A stretch of 48,208 nucleotides of DNA. Origin: Chromatiales bacterium (GTDB lineage: Bacteria; Pseudomonadota; Gammaproteobacteria; JAHELT01). This document shows positions 40,633-48,208 of the stretch, in pieces. Location: NCBI GenBank assembly GCA_024644045.1, contig JAHELT010000001.1, positions 1-48,208 of the forward strand, written 5' to 3'. A program made the position numbers and the translations under genes. The first letter of the stretch is position 1. Each line of letters opens with the position of its first letter. The notes beneath the pieces were generated by a model, which saw only the letters and a program-made list of their open reading frames with translations, was not told where the DNA came from and did not search any database.

Positions 40633-41346
40633 TCAATCGCGACGGCGTTCGTCTGCACCTTGCCGAAGCCGATCCGACCAGTCCGGGATGCCTCGGTACA
40701 CGACTGTCTCGGCAAGCCCGGTATCGCGAACCACGCGCTCGAGATCCGCGGGACGGTCCACGTCATGCTGCCAGCGCAACTGCCGGTAACGCCACCCCGA
40801 GGCGCGCAGGCGTCGGCGCGTCAACGCCAGCACGTGGCGCGTTCCCCACGGCATGCGCCGCAGCAGCAGTTGCGCTGGCCGCGATACGCCGAGCATCACG
40901 TAACCCCCATCGCGCGCGGGCGCAATCACCGCATCGAGCGTGCGCAGGGCGCGTAGACCGGCTCGCAGATCGGCAAGTCCGAGTGTCGGGCAATCACACC
41001 CCAGGATCAGCGCGCCGCCCGCGGAACACAGCGTGTGCCGGATCGCCCGGTGCATGCGCGCGCCCAGATCGGCGCCGTGCTGCCGGTGCACCCGCAAACG
41101 GTAGCGGCGGCACCACGCCGCCACTGCGGGATGGGCCGGATCGCCGTCCAGCCACAGCTCGACCGTTGCATCCGCCCTGGCGGTCAGCGCCAGGGTGCGC
41201 TCGACCAGGCGGCAGTGAATGTCGCACGCGGCCTCGGCGCCGAGCGCCGGGATCAGCCGAGTTTTCACACGCCCGGGCTGTGGCACCCTGGCAAACACCA
41301 GGATGCGCGCGCCGTGGCGCGCCGCGTGCGTCGCTATGCGTACCAC
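40633..41346 (-). CDS. TIGR04282/DUF2064-type glycosyltransferase-like protein
   Basis: 237 residues of the DUF2064/TIGR04282 family: [21 protein letters not shown] (nucleotidyl/glycosyl transferase-like N-terminus), [31 protein letters not shown] with its metal-binding Asp, and [12 protein letters not shown]. The family often lies beside the TIGR04283 glycosyltransferase and arsS in arsenosugar clusters, which is the arrangement here. Start GTG 41346 lies 13 bases inside the preceding gene. Probably acts on a sugar nucleotide or glycan in arsenosugar formation; exact step unknown. Confidence 0.8.
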   Translation of the reverse strand: MVRIATHAARHGARILVFARVPQPGRVKTRLIPALGAEAACDIHCRLVERTLALTARADATVELWLDGDPAHPAVAAWCRRYRLRVHRQHGADLGARMHRAIRHTLCSAGGALILGCDCPTLGLADLRAGLRALRTLDAVIAPARDGGYVMLGVSRPAQLLLRRMPWGTRHVLALTRRRLRASGWRYRQLRWQHDVDRPADLERVVRDTGLAETVVYRGIPDWSDRLRQGADERRRD

Positions 41347-42035
41347 CGCGCCAGTCGCTGGGGACTCACGCCGCAGAAGTAGGCCGCACGCAACCACCAC
41401 ATCAGCAGCACCGTGCGCACGACCCCGCGCGTCTCCCACCGGCGGCTGGCGGTCACCAGCGGCGCGCGCAGGCAGCGGGGACGCGCTATGCGTTTCAGGC
41501 GGCGTGTCAGCTCAACGTCCTCCATCAACGGCTGATCGGCGAAACCGCCCACCCGCTCGAAGTACTCGCGGCTCACGAACAGGCCCTGATCGCCGGTTGC
41601 AATCGCGGTGATGCGCGAGCGCAGATTCATGCAGGCCGCAACCACGCGCAGGGCCGGTCGTGCGGCCGTGAAGCGAACATCGAAACGACCCCAGCAGCAC
41701 GGCTCCCGCGCAAGGCACGCGAGCAGCTCGGTTTGCGCCGCGGGCGTGACCTGAGTATCGGCGTGCACGAACCAGAACACGTCGCCGCGCGCCAGCGCCG
41801 CCCCGGCATTCTGCTGGCTTGCCCGGCCGGGCGCATGCGTGACGAAACGGTCGCACCGGCCACGCGCCAAGGCTTCAGTAGCATCGGTGCTGCCGGCGTC
41901 GACCACGATGATCTCGTGGCCGCATGCGCGCAGCCCGCCAAGGCTGTCCAGGGTGGCGGCGATGCATCCGGCTTCGTTACGTGTGGGTATCACCGCACTG
42001 ATCAGCGGCCCGTAACTCGGATGATCTTCGGCCAT
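41334..42035 (-). CDS. TIGR04283-type family 2 glycosyltransferase
   Basis: 233 residues of the GT-A fold. ISAVIPTRNEAGCIAATLDSL is the nucleotide-sugar-binding start, VVDAGSTDATE follows, then the DxD-like FWFVHADTQV, and the acceptor region GDQGLFVSREYFERVGGF with QPLMEDVELTRRL. The C-terminus [23 protein letters not shown] is partly hydrophobic. TIGR04283 members sit next to TIGR04282 and arsS. Start at ATG 42035; a longer frame upstream gives unlikely sequence. Overlaps the next gene by 13 bases. Confidence 0.82.
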   Translation of the reverse strand: MAEDHPSYGPLISAVIPTRNEAGCIAATLDSLGGLRACGHEIIVVDAGSTDATEALARGRCDRFVTHAPGRASQQNAGAALARGDVFWFVHADTQVTPAAQTELLACLAREPCCWGRFDVRFTAARPALRVVAACMNLRSRITAIATGDQGLFVSREYFERVGGFADQPLMEDVELTRRLKRIARPRCLRAPLVTASRRWETRGVVRTVLLMWWLRAAYFCGVSPQRLARWYA

Positions 42036-42084
42036 GAGCGACGCGGCCCGTGGACACCGGCCAGAGGGTGGTGGCGGTGCACGC

Positions 42085-43041
42085 TCAGGCGCTGAGCGCA
42101 CCTCCGCAGCTTGAACCCTGCCCGGCGGTGCATCCGTAACAGTGGTCGGCAACCGCGATCGCCTCGCCCTCGAGGCTTTTGGTCACCAGATCGCTGATGT
42201 GGCGCCGGCGCCCGCCGAGCGGCACGCCGAGCATCTGATTGAAATCGCAATCGTAGACGAATCCCTGGTAGTCGACGCTCAGCAGCGAGCGGCACATCAC
42301 CGAACGCAGGTTCGCCGCATGGTGCGCCCCCTTCAGCAAGGCCATGTACTCGTCGAACTGGCCGCGTGAGACGAGCGTGCTGCCAAACCGCTGAATCGGC
42401 AGGTTGGCGAGCGTGAGCAGGGCATTGAACCGTACCCCGAAGCGTTCGCCCAGGTGTTTCTTGTAGTCGACCTGCAGTTGCTGCTGCGGCGGCGGGAGCT
42501 GCGGCCCCTGCGGGTTGTACACCAGGTCCAGACGCAGCCCGCTGTGCTCATCGCCGTAGCCCAGCCGGTTGAGCTTGCGCAAGCCCTCGATGCTGCTCTC
42601 GAACACGCCGTCGCCACGCTGCGCATTCACGTTCTCTTCCAAGTAGCAGGGCAGCGATGCGATCACGTGCACGCCCCAGTCGGCCAGATAAGCGGCCAGA
42701 TCTTCCTGGCCGGGTTCCTGCAGCACCGTCAGATTGCAGCGGTCGATCACCTGCACTCCGGCGCTGCGTGCCGCCTCCAGCAGGAACCTGAACTGCGGGT
42801 TCAGCTCCGGCGCACCGCCAGTCAGATCCAGCGAGGTGACGTCGCACGCGTGCATAAACCGGATCACGGCCTCGGCGGTCTCACGGTCCATCGCCTCCTT
42901 GCGGTACGGAGAGGCATTCACGTGACAGTGCAGGCACGCCTGGTTGCAACGGTAGCCCACGTTGACCTGCAGGACCTCGAGCCTGGCGCGCTTTATTGCG
43001 GGGAAATCGCTCTTTATCAGAAGCGGCAGAGTGGCATGCAT
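42085..43041 (-). CDS. arsS: arsenosugar biosynthesis radical SAM protein
   Basis: 318 residues. The radical SAM cluster motif is YRCNQACLHCHVNASP (C32, C36, C39, CX3CX2C). GGAPELNP is the SAM-contact GGE-like region. The C-terminus CYGCTAGQGSSCGGALS contains further conserved cysteines of the ArsS/DUF3641-type extension. ArsS is proposed to transfer the adenosyl group to dimethylarsinite in arsenosugar synthesis. First gene of the set with two glycosyltransferases. No arsM or arsenic regulator is in the window. Confidence 0.88.
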   Translation of the reverse strand: MHATLPLLIKSDFPAIKRARLEVLQVNVGYRCNQACLHCHVNASPYRKEAMDRETAEAVIRFMHACDVTSLDLTGGAPELNPQFRFLLEAARSAGVQVIDRCNLTVLQEPGQEDLAAYLADWGVHVIASLPCYLEENVNAQRGDGVFESSIEGLRKLNRLGYGDEHSGLRLDLVYNPQGPQLPPPQQQLQVDYKKHLGERFGVRFNALLTLANLPIQRFGSTLVSRGQFDEYMALLKGAHHAANLRSVMCRSLLSVDYQGFVYDCDFNQMLGVPLGGRRRHISDLVTKSLEGEAIAVADHCYGCTAGQGSSCGGALSA

Positions 43042-43137
43042 GACTGATTCCTTGGCGGGCGCAGACTATATCACGCTGCGGGCCGGGGATTGCGTGTTAA
43101 AGTCCAAGTGACCATAGCCGCACCCACAAGTTCCGCA

Positions 43138-43392
43138 ATGCAGTGCTACGTCTACAAAAGCCTGTCGAAACAAGACGTGTACGTGTACCTGGATCGCCGC
43201 GACGATTTCACGCAATTGCCGCCCGCGCTGCACGATCTGCTCGGTGAGCTGCGCTTCGTGCTGGTGTTCGAGCTGACGCCTCAGCGGCGGCTGGCGAAAG
43301 AAACCGCCGGCAGCGTGCTGCACAATCTCAACGCCCGGGGCTATCACCTGCAGATGCCGGACACCCGGGCCGCGCGCGAGCGCGCGCATTGA
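43138..43392 (+). CDS. YcgL-domain protein
   Basis: 84 residues of the YcgL domain: QCYVYKSLSKQDVYVYLDRRDDF at the start, PALHDLLGELRFVLVFELT, and the final NARGYHLQMPD. These small proteins are nearly restricted to gammaproteobacteria; no function is established. ATG 43138 is chosen because the conserved QCYVYKS begins there. It is divergent from arsS, the two starts being 97 bases apart, so the gap must contain both promoters. Confidence 0.88.
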   Translation: MQCYVYKSLSKQDVYVYLDRRDDFTQLPPALHDLLGELRFVLVFELTPQRRLAKETAGSVLHNLNARGYHLQMPDTRAARERAH

Positions 43393-43424
43393 GCGCGCAG
43401 CCGATGGCCAGCGCCGGGCGCTTT

Positions 43425-43751
43425 CTAGTCGGGCGTGGCGAGGCCCGACTGGCTCGCGAAGAAGGCCGCCAGGTCCTCCATGTCCTCATCGGAGAGCGTA
43501 CCCGCAAATCCCGCCATGATCGCGTTCTGGCGCGCGCCCGATTTGTAGTCGCGCAGCGCGCGCAGCAGGTACGATGCGTGCTGGCCCGCGAGCCGCGGGT
43601 TCGCCGGCACGGTGCTGTTGCCGTCGGCGCCGTGACAGCTTGCGCAGATTGCGGATTTCTCTTGTCCCCTGGCCGCATCACCGCCCGCAAGCGCGGCGGC
43701 GTTCACCAGACTCAGACAGACACAGAACGGCACGGCAAGTATGAATCTCAT
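43425..43751 (-). CDS. monohaem cytochrome c (class I), exported
   Basis: 108 residues: signal peptide (RFILAVPFCVCLSLVNAAAL) and a single haem motif CASCH (C36-H40), with a distal methionine probably in QNAIMAGFAG and the DMEDLAAFFASQ helix at the end. This is a cytochrome c4/c553-like small periplasmic electron carrier. It follows another monohaem cytochrome by 11 bases; together they resemble the two halves of a cytochrome c4. Confidence 0.88.
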   Translation of the reverse strand: MRFILAVPFCVCLSLVNAAALAGGDAARGQEKSAICASCHGADGNSTVPANPRLAGQHASYLLRALRDYKSGARQNAIMAGFAGTLSDEDMEDLAAFFASQSGLATPD

Positions 43752-43762
43752 TCGGTGCTCCG

Positions 43763-44074
43763 CTACTCGAAACCGGCAAAGTACGCCGCGATATCGGCCA
43801 TATCCTGCTCACTCAGCGACTCCGCGTTCGCATGCATGGTCTTGTGCGCGCGCTGTTTCGCGGCGTACGCCTTGAGCGCGGCAACGATGTACTCGGCGTG
43901 CTGCCCACCCAGTTTCGGCACGTGATAGGTCGGATAGACGTTGGAATAGCCCGGCGTTCCGTGACAGCCCATGCAGGTTTGTGCCTTGTACTTGCCGGCA
44001 TCGGGATCGCCGTCTGCCTGTGCGCCCGGCAGCAGCAGACCGCCCAGCAACAATGACGCGAATATCAATCTCAT
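43763..44074 (-). CDS. monohaem cytochrome c (class I), exported
   Basis: 103 residues. Signal peptide RLIFASLLLGGLLLPGAQA and one haem motif CMGCH (C34-H38), with PKLGGQHAEYIVAALKAY and the distal Met in KTMHANAESLSEQDMADIA. It is similar to the downstream cytochrome at 43425 in the AxYxxAAL/LS-EDM pattern, so the pair likely arose by duplication. Start ATG 44074 because a signal peptide begins exactly there; a longer frame upstream is not plausible. Confidence 0.88.
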   Translation of the reverse strand: MRLIFASLLLGGLLLPGAQADGDPDAGKYKAQTCMGCHGTPGYSNVYPTYHVPKLGGQHAEYIVAALKAYAAKQRAHKTMHANAESLSEQDMADIAAYFAGFE

Positions 44075-44172
44075 AGAAGCACTCGATAGTGGGACATCCC
44101 GCATGGCGCCCGAATCACGCCACGGAGCGGACGCAACTGTACTTCGCCGGCAACCCTTATTCAAGGGTGGCG

Positions 44173-44613
44173 CTAGAGTTTCGGCCGGTAGTTCCAGTTC
44201 AGCCAGTAGTAGCCGACGTCGTCCATGAGCTGTGCGAACTTGCCGAAATCCAGGGGTTTCACCAGGTAGCTGTTCACGTGCAGGCCGTACGCCTGCTCGA
44301 CATCGGGCTCCGAATCCGACGACGACAGCATGACGACGGGCACGTCGGCAAAGTCCTCGGAGCCGCGAATGCTCTGCAGCACCTCCATGCCGTCGATCTT
44401 CGGCATCTTCAGGTCGAGCAGAATGAGGTGTGGCCGCGGACTGGCCTGTGGATCGCTGTAGTCGCCGCGCCGGAACAGGTACTCGAGGGCCCGTTCGCCG
44501 TCGTCCACGTGGTAGATCCGGTTCGGCACGCGATGGTCCTTGAAGCTGCGCATCAGCAGCTCGGCATGGTCCAGGTCGTCCTCCGCAAGCAGGATCACCT
44601 TCGTTTCGTCCAT
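44173..44613 (-). CDS. single-domain response regulator (Rcp1-like)
   Basis: 146 residues, receiver domain only. The acidic pair is AEDDLDHAELL, the phosphorylated Asp is D67 in HLILLDLKMPKIDG, and the switch lysine is K119 in SYLVKPLDF. The loop after strand 1 and the GYYWLNWNYRPKL tail match the Rcp1/phytochrome-type response regulators that lack an output domain. The cognate kinase is not in the window. Alone between the cytochromes and htpG. Confidence 0.9.
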   Translation of the reverse strand: MDETKVILLAEDDLDHAELLMRSFKDHRVPNRIYHVDDGERALEYLFRRGDYSDPQASPRPHLILLDLKMPKIDGMEVLQSIRGSEDFADVPVVMLSSSDSEPDVEQAYGLHVNSYLVKPLDFGKFAQLMDDVGYYWLNWNYRPKL

Positions 44614-44671
44614 CGATTCCGCGCTCCCGACCCGCGACGGTCCGCGCCGCGCCGCGCCGGCCCGGCCCTGC

Positions 44672-46549
44672 CTAGGGTGACGATTTTTCGCCCATCGCCA
44701 GCATCACGTCATTCAACCGTTTGACGAACCCCGCGGGATCTTCGAGCTGCCCGCCCTCGGCCAGGATCGCCTGATCCAGCAGTATGCTCGCCCACTCGCC
44801 AAAGCGGGCGCTGTCCTGTTCGCCTTGCATACGTACTAGCAACGGATGTGCCGGATTGATCTCCAGGGTGGGCTTGCTCGAGGGCACCTCGTGACCGGCC
44901 TGCTTCAGCAGCGCCTGCATGTGCAACGCCATCTCGTGCTCCTTGAAGACCAGGCAGGCGGGTGAGGCGGTCAGGCGTCTGGACACGCGCACCGCGTCGA
45001 TGCGCTCGCCGAGCGCGGCGCCGATGCGCTCGGCGAGCGCCTCCCCGGCGGGGGCATCCTCATCACCGGCGGCGGCCTGCGGTAGCTCGCCTTTTGCCGC
45101 GGACACCAGCTTCTTGCCGGCATACTCCGGCAGGAAGGACATCATCCAGTCGTCGACGCGGTCGTACATCAGCAGCACCTCGGTGCCCGCGGCGCGCAGG
45201 CTCTCCAGGTGCGGGCTGTTCTTCGCCGCCTTGAATGTGTCCGCGGTGATGTAGTAGACGTGCTCCTGATCTTCACCCATGCGCTCGATGTACTGATCCA
45301 GCGACACCGACTGCACCTCGCTGTCGCTGTGGGTGGAGGCGAAGCGCAGCAGCCGGGCGATGGCTTCCTGGTTGGCGTGGTCTTCGGCGGGGCCCTCTTT
45401 CAGCACCCGGCCGAACTCCGTCCAGAACGCCGCGTACTGCTCAGCGTCCTTGTCGGCCATGTCCTGCAGCACGGACAGGATTTTCTTCACCGACCCCGAG
45501 CGGATGCTGTCGATTACCTTGTTGTGCTGCAGTATTTCGCGCGAGATGTTGAGTGGAAGGTCATTGGAGTCGATCAGCCCGCGGACGAAACGCAGGTAGC
45601 GCGGCAGCAGCTGCTCGGCATCGTCCATGATGAACACACGCTGCACGTACAGCTTGACCCCGTGCATGTGCTCGCGGTCCCAGAGATCGAACGCTGCGCG
45701 TGCCGGGATGTACAGCAGCGAGGTGTACTCGAACTTGCCTTCCACCCGGTTGTGGCTCCACAGCAACGGGTCCTCGAAATCGTGGGTGAGGTGCTTGTAA
45801 AAGGATTTGTACTCGTCTTCCGTGATCTCTTTCCTCGGACGCAGCCACAGCGCGGATGCTGCGTTTATGGTCTCCATGTCGCCGGTCTCGGCCCCCTTTT
45901 CGTCCTCGACGGGCATACGCACCGGAAACGTGATGTGATCGGAGTATTTCTTGACGATGCCGCGCAGGCGCCGGGGCTCCAGGAATTCGTCCGCACCGTC
46001 GCGCAGGCTGAGCACGACCTCGGTGCCATGGTGCTCGCGTGTCACCGGCTCCAGCGTGTAGCCGCCCCCGCCGTCGGATTCCCAGCGCACGCCCGCTTCC
46101 GGCGCATCGCCGGCACGGCGCGAATACAGCACCACGTTGTCCGCGACGATGAAAGACGAGTAGAAACCGACCCCGAACTGGCCGATCAGCTGGGCGTCGG
46201 CGGCCTGATCGCCGGTGAGTCTTTCCAGGAACTCGCGCGTCCCGGAGCGGGCAATGGTACCGATGTTCTCGATCACCTCGTCGTGGTTCATGCCGATACC
46301 GTTGTCGCGTACGCTGATCGTGCGCGCTTTCTTGTCGATCGCCAGGTGTATGACGAGCTCCTTGTCGCCACCGTACAGAGAGTCGTCCCTGAGCGCTTCG
46401 AAGCGCAGCTTGTCGCACGCATCGGAGGCGTTGGAGATCAGCTCGCGCAGGAATATCTCCTTGTTCGAGTACAGGGAATGGATCATCAGGTGCAGGAGCT
46501 GGGCGACTTCGGTCTGAAACTCGTGCGTTTCTCTGCTCGTCTCGTTCAT
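44672..46549 (-). CDS. htpG: molecular chaperone HtpG (Hsp90)
   Basis: 625 residues, full length. The GHKL ATPase domain contains [35 protein letters not shown] and [15 protein letters not shown]; the middle domain contains [15 protein letters not shown] and the C-terminal dimerisation domain ends SSP. It folds or holds stressed client proteins. The 5' region carries a sigma-32-type promoter (46598-46626) and GAGGAG nine to fourteen bases before ATG 46549. Confidence 0.97.
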   Translation of the reverse strand: MNETSRETHEFQTEVAQLLHLMIHSLYSNKEIFLRELISNASDACDKLRFEALRDDSLYGGDKELVIHLAIDKKARTISVRDNGIGMNHDEVIENIGTIARSGTREFLERLTGDQAADAQLIGQFGVGFYSSFIVADNVVLYSRRAGDAPEAGVRWESDGGGGYTLEPVTREHHGTEVVLSLRDGADEFLEPRRLRGIVKKYSDHITFPVRMPVEDEKGAETGDMETINAASALWLRPRKEITEDEYKSFYKHLTHDFEDPLLWSHNRVEGKFEYTSLLYIPARAAFDLWDREHMHGVKLYVQRVFIMDDAEQLLPRYLRFVRGLIDSNDLPLNISREILQHNKVIDSIRSGSVKKILSVLQDMADKDAEQYAAFWTEFGRVLKEGPAEDHANQEAIARLLRFASTHSDSEVQSVSLDQYIERMGEDQEHVYYITADTFKAAKNSPHLESLRAAGTEVLLMYDRVDDWMMSFLPEYAGKKLVSAAKGELPQAAAGDEDAPAGEALAERIGAALGERIDAVRVSRRLTASPACLVFKEHEMALHMQALLKQAGHEVPSSKPTLEINPAHPLLVRMQGEQDSARFGEWASILLDQAILAEGGQLEDPAGFVKRLNDVMLAMGEKSSP

Positions 46550-46597
46550 CTCTAAGCTCCTCGTGCTCGGCGTGGCCGCGGTGCGCTCGCGACAGGC

Positions 46598-46626
46598 AAA
46601 TATGGCGTCTCGCCGTGGTGTTTCAA
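46598..46626 (-). promoter_or_regulatory. sigma-32-like heat-shock promoter of htpG
   Basis: On the minus strand TTGAAA (46626-46621) is followed after 13 bases by CGCCATATTT (46607-46598), close to the sigma-32 consensus CTTGAAA / CCCCATNT with proper spacing. The expected start site lies about 40 bases before the htpG ATG. The TTGAAA box overlaps the TGA stop of the upstream TPR-like gene. Confidence 0.65.
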
Positions 46627-48208
46627 TCCCTGCCGACGTTGTCTCCGGCCGCGTCGCCCAGCAACAGCTGCTGCAGGCGCATGCGTAGAACCCCCCTGCG
46701 GTCCTCGTCGTCGGTGGTCCGCAGCAGCGCCCGGTAGATGCGCTTGGCGTCGTCGACCAGGCCCGCTTTGCTCAGGGACTCGGCAGCGTTGTAGCGTGCG
46801 GTCTGGCCCCACGGGTCCGCCGCTCGCGGGTCGATCAGCATCGCGGAGCGCATGAAATCCTGCGCAGCCTCGGTGTATCGCTCCAGCACCCTCCAGGAAT
46901 CGGCACGCCAAAACAGGACTTCGCGGCGCTGCTCGGGCGTGATCTGCAGCGCCAGCACGCGCTCGAGCACGCGCACCACCTCCTGGTGTGCACCGACGGC
47001 CTGCAGATCGAACACCACCTGAAGCAGCCGATCCAGCGCCGCCGCGGACAGCTGATCGCCCCGGTCCAGCAGCCCGAGCAGCGCCTGCGTGGCCGGCTCG
47101 CTGCGTCCGCCCATGGTCAGGATTCGCGCACGGCGCAGCTGCCAGTCGAAGACGTCCGCGCCGGCAGGCGCCGTATCGAGGGTCGACATGATGCGCGTGG
47201 CCAGCTCGATGTCCGAGCGGCTCAGCGCGAAATCGGCCAGCCGGTAACGCACCGGTGCGGGCACATCGACGATCTCGGGGAATCGCGCCGTATCCAGGTA
47301 CAGCTCTTTGAGCACGAAAAACCCGCCGCGCTCCGCCGCGAGCAGATCGGCGATCCGGCCGTGCGCGATCGCGCGAATCTCGGCACTGCCGCTGTCGAAG
47401 GCCACCACCGACAGCAGTGCCCGGGCACGCACGGGCGCCAGCGGCAGGGATTTTTCGGCTTCTTCCAGCCAGGCCAGATCGTTGCCCACCAGCAGCTGCA
47501 CGTTGTTCCCGACCAGCCGCCCGAAGCGCTGGTACGCAGCCCACAGCCGGCTCGGGTCGAGGGCGAAAAGGTTGTCGCTGCGATCCAGCGCCGCGGCATA
47601 GCGGATACCCTGGTCCAGGGCGAGCGCGATGCGTGCGCTGCTGTCCAGAGTCTGCGCCGCGTGCACCGCGATAGCCCAGTAGCGCGCCTTCTCGCGCGGC
47701 GCTTTAGCGCCTTCGGCACGCTGCCGGGCGTTGTCGAACACCTTCGACGGCTGCGCCGCCCCTGCGCGCAGGCTGCCCAGCAGGCGCAGGGCTTCGGCTT
47801 CGGGCGTGGTGACGCCCTCGAGCAACGCTTCCACAGGGCCGGCCCGCTCGGCGCTGAGCAGCACGCGGGCCTGCAGCAGACGCCAGGCCGGCTGCTCGTC
47901 GCGGTAGTCCTGCTGATAGCGGCGCATGGCGGTCACCGCGTCGGCGAAATCCTTCTCCACGAGGTAGCTGCGTACCACGAGCTGTCGCCAGGCGCGCTGC
48001 TGGACAGCATCGACGGTGGGGTTCTGCCACAGCAGGCGGCGCAGGTCACGGCGCGCGCCGGGTGCGTCTCCCAGCGCCAGGCGAATCCAGGCGCGTTGCG
48101 TCGCAACCCAGCGCTGCACGGCCGGCGGCAACCCCGCCGGCGCCGCGTCCAGCCGCTCGAGCCCACGCTGCCACTGGCGATACTGCACCAGGAGCGCGAT
48201 GCGCTCGC
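46623..48208 (-). CDS. TPR-like helical repeat protein (partial, runs off the window)
   Basis: At least 528 residues; the frame stays open to the right edge, with coding-like text ([19 protein letters not shown]), so the true N-terminus is outside. The protein is built of alpha-helical repeats rich in Ala, Leu and Arg (for example [41 protein letters not shown] and [24 protein letters not shown]), typical of TPR or TPR-like scaffold proteins. No catalytic motif is seen. The stop overlaps the -35 of the htpG promoter. Function unknown. Confidence 0.75.
   Translation of the reverse strand, partial: ERIALLVQYRQWQRGLERLDAAPAGLPPAVQRWVATQRAWIRLALGDAPGARRDLRRLLWQNPTVDAVQQRAWRQLVVRSYLVEKDFADAVTAMRRYQQDYRDEQPAWRLLQARVLLSAERAGPVEALLEGVTTPEAEALRLLGSLRAGAAQPSKVFDNARQRAEGAKAPREKARYWAIAVHAAQTLDSSARIALALDQGIRYAAALDRSDNLFALDPSRLWAAYQRFGRLVGNNVQLLVGNDLAWLEEAEKSLPLAPVRARALLSVVAFDSGSAEIRAIAHGRIADLLAAERGGFFVLKELYLDTARFPEIVDVPAPVRYRLADFALSRSDIELATRIMSTLDTAPAGADVFDWQLRRARILTMGGRSEPATQALLGLLDRGDQLSAAALDRLLQVVFDLQAVGAHQEVVRVLERVLALQITPEQRREVLFWRADSWRVLERYTEAAQDFMRSAMLIDPRAADPWGQTARYNAAESLSKAGLVDDAKRIYRALLRTTDDEDRRGVLRMRLQQLLLGDAAGDNVGRD

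Noticed and set aside
45209-46555. 448-codon plus-strand frame opposite htpG
   Set aside because: Shadow of the htpG gene; no recognisable motifs.

Overview
The window is about 48 kb of GC-rich (mid-60s percent by eye), densely coded bacterial chromosome. The conserved right-hand block (pcnB-folK-panBC, hslR, a YcgL-domain gene, htpG) points to a gammaproteobacterium. I cannot place it more precisely. The frequent GTG/TTG starts, flagellar FliK/FlhB-like genes and a tungsten aldehyde oxidoreductase fit an environmental, probably uncultured lineage. No rRNA, tRNA, CRISPR array or complete transposase was found.

Layout. 1-5.5 kb: the end of an unknown gene, a DUF72 gene overlapping an amidase, a frameshifted M24 peptidase remnant, then a strong promoter with two palindromic operator-like boxes driving three translationally coupled genes (fatty-acid hydroxylase/sterol desaturase family, unknown, HTTM-like/DCC thiol-redox fusion). 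5.5-12.5 kb: PEP-mutase/isocitrate-lyase family enzyme, NnrU-like membrane protein, a 301-bp inverted-repeat element, a FliK-like/FlhB-C-like pair, a class III aminotransferase and a KefB/C-type antiporter. 12.5-15 kb: a lower-GC island that reads as integron gene cassettes (GFA, DUF488, a membrane protein, then decayed material) separated by attC sites, flanked on the left by an IS110-family remnant; no integrase is visible, so it is a CALIN-type array as far as this window shows. 15-23.6 kb: a run of small, mostly single-gene units (DUF4019, GST, AAC(2')-like GNAT, VOC, M15-like, cupin, Nudix, second GFA, LysE, DinB, L,D-transpeptidase). 23.7-30.6 kb: GDPD, an 89-residue unknown, an AOR operon (four-cluster ferredoxin, AOR catalytic subunit, MoaD/ThiS-like protein), a membrane protein, a VUT/YhhQ transporter and a photolyase. 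30.6-35.3 kb: EEP nuclease/phosphatase, SDR, GMC oxidoreductase and esterase, bounded by two more inverted-repeat elements.

The right part is mainly minus strand: an arsenosugar-type set (arsS plus two sugar/nucleotide-transfer enzymes), hslR, a PII protein, then pcnB-folK-deoxynucleoside kinase-panB-panC. Beyond it lie a YcgL gene (plus strand), two monohaem cytochromes c, a single-domain response regulator, htpG with a sigma-32-like promoter, and a TPR-like gene running off the window.

The most interesting signals are (i) the attC cassette array, including a roughly 40-bp attC; (ii) three non-coding inverted-repeat elements flanked by YTAR tetranucleotides (CTAG/CTAA), two of which supply the TAG stop codons of neighbouring genes, one of them for both genes of a convergent pair; and (iii) the twin-operator promoter and coupled desaturase/HTTM-DCC operon. 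All functional calls are from reading the translated sequences; no database search was run.
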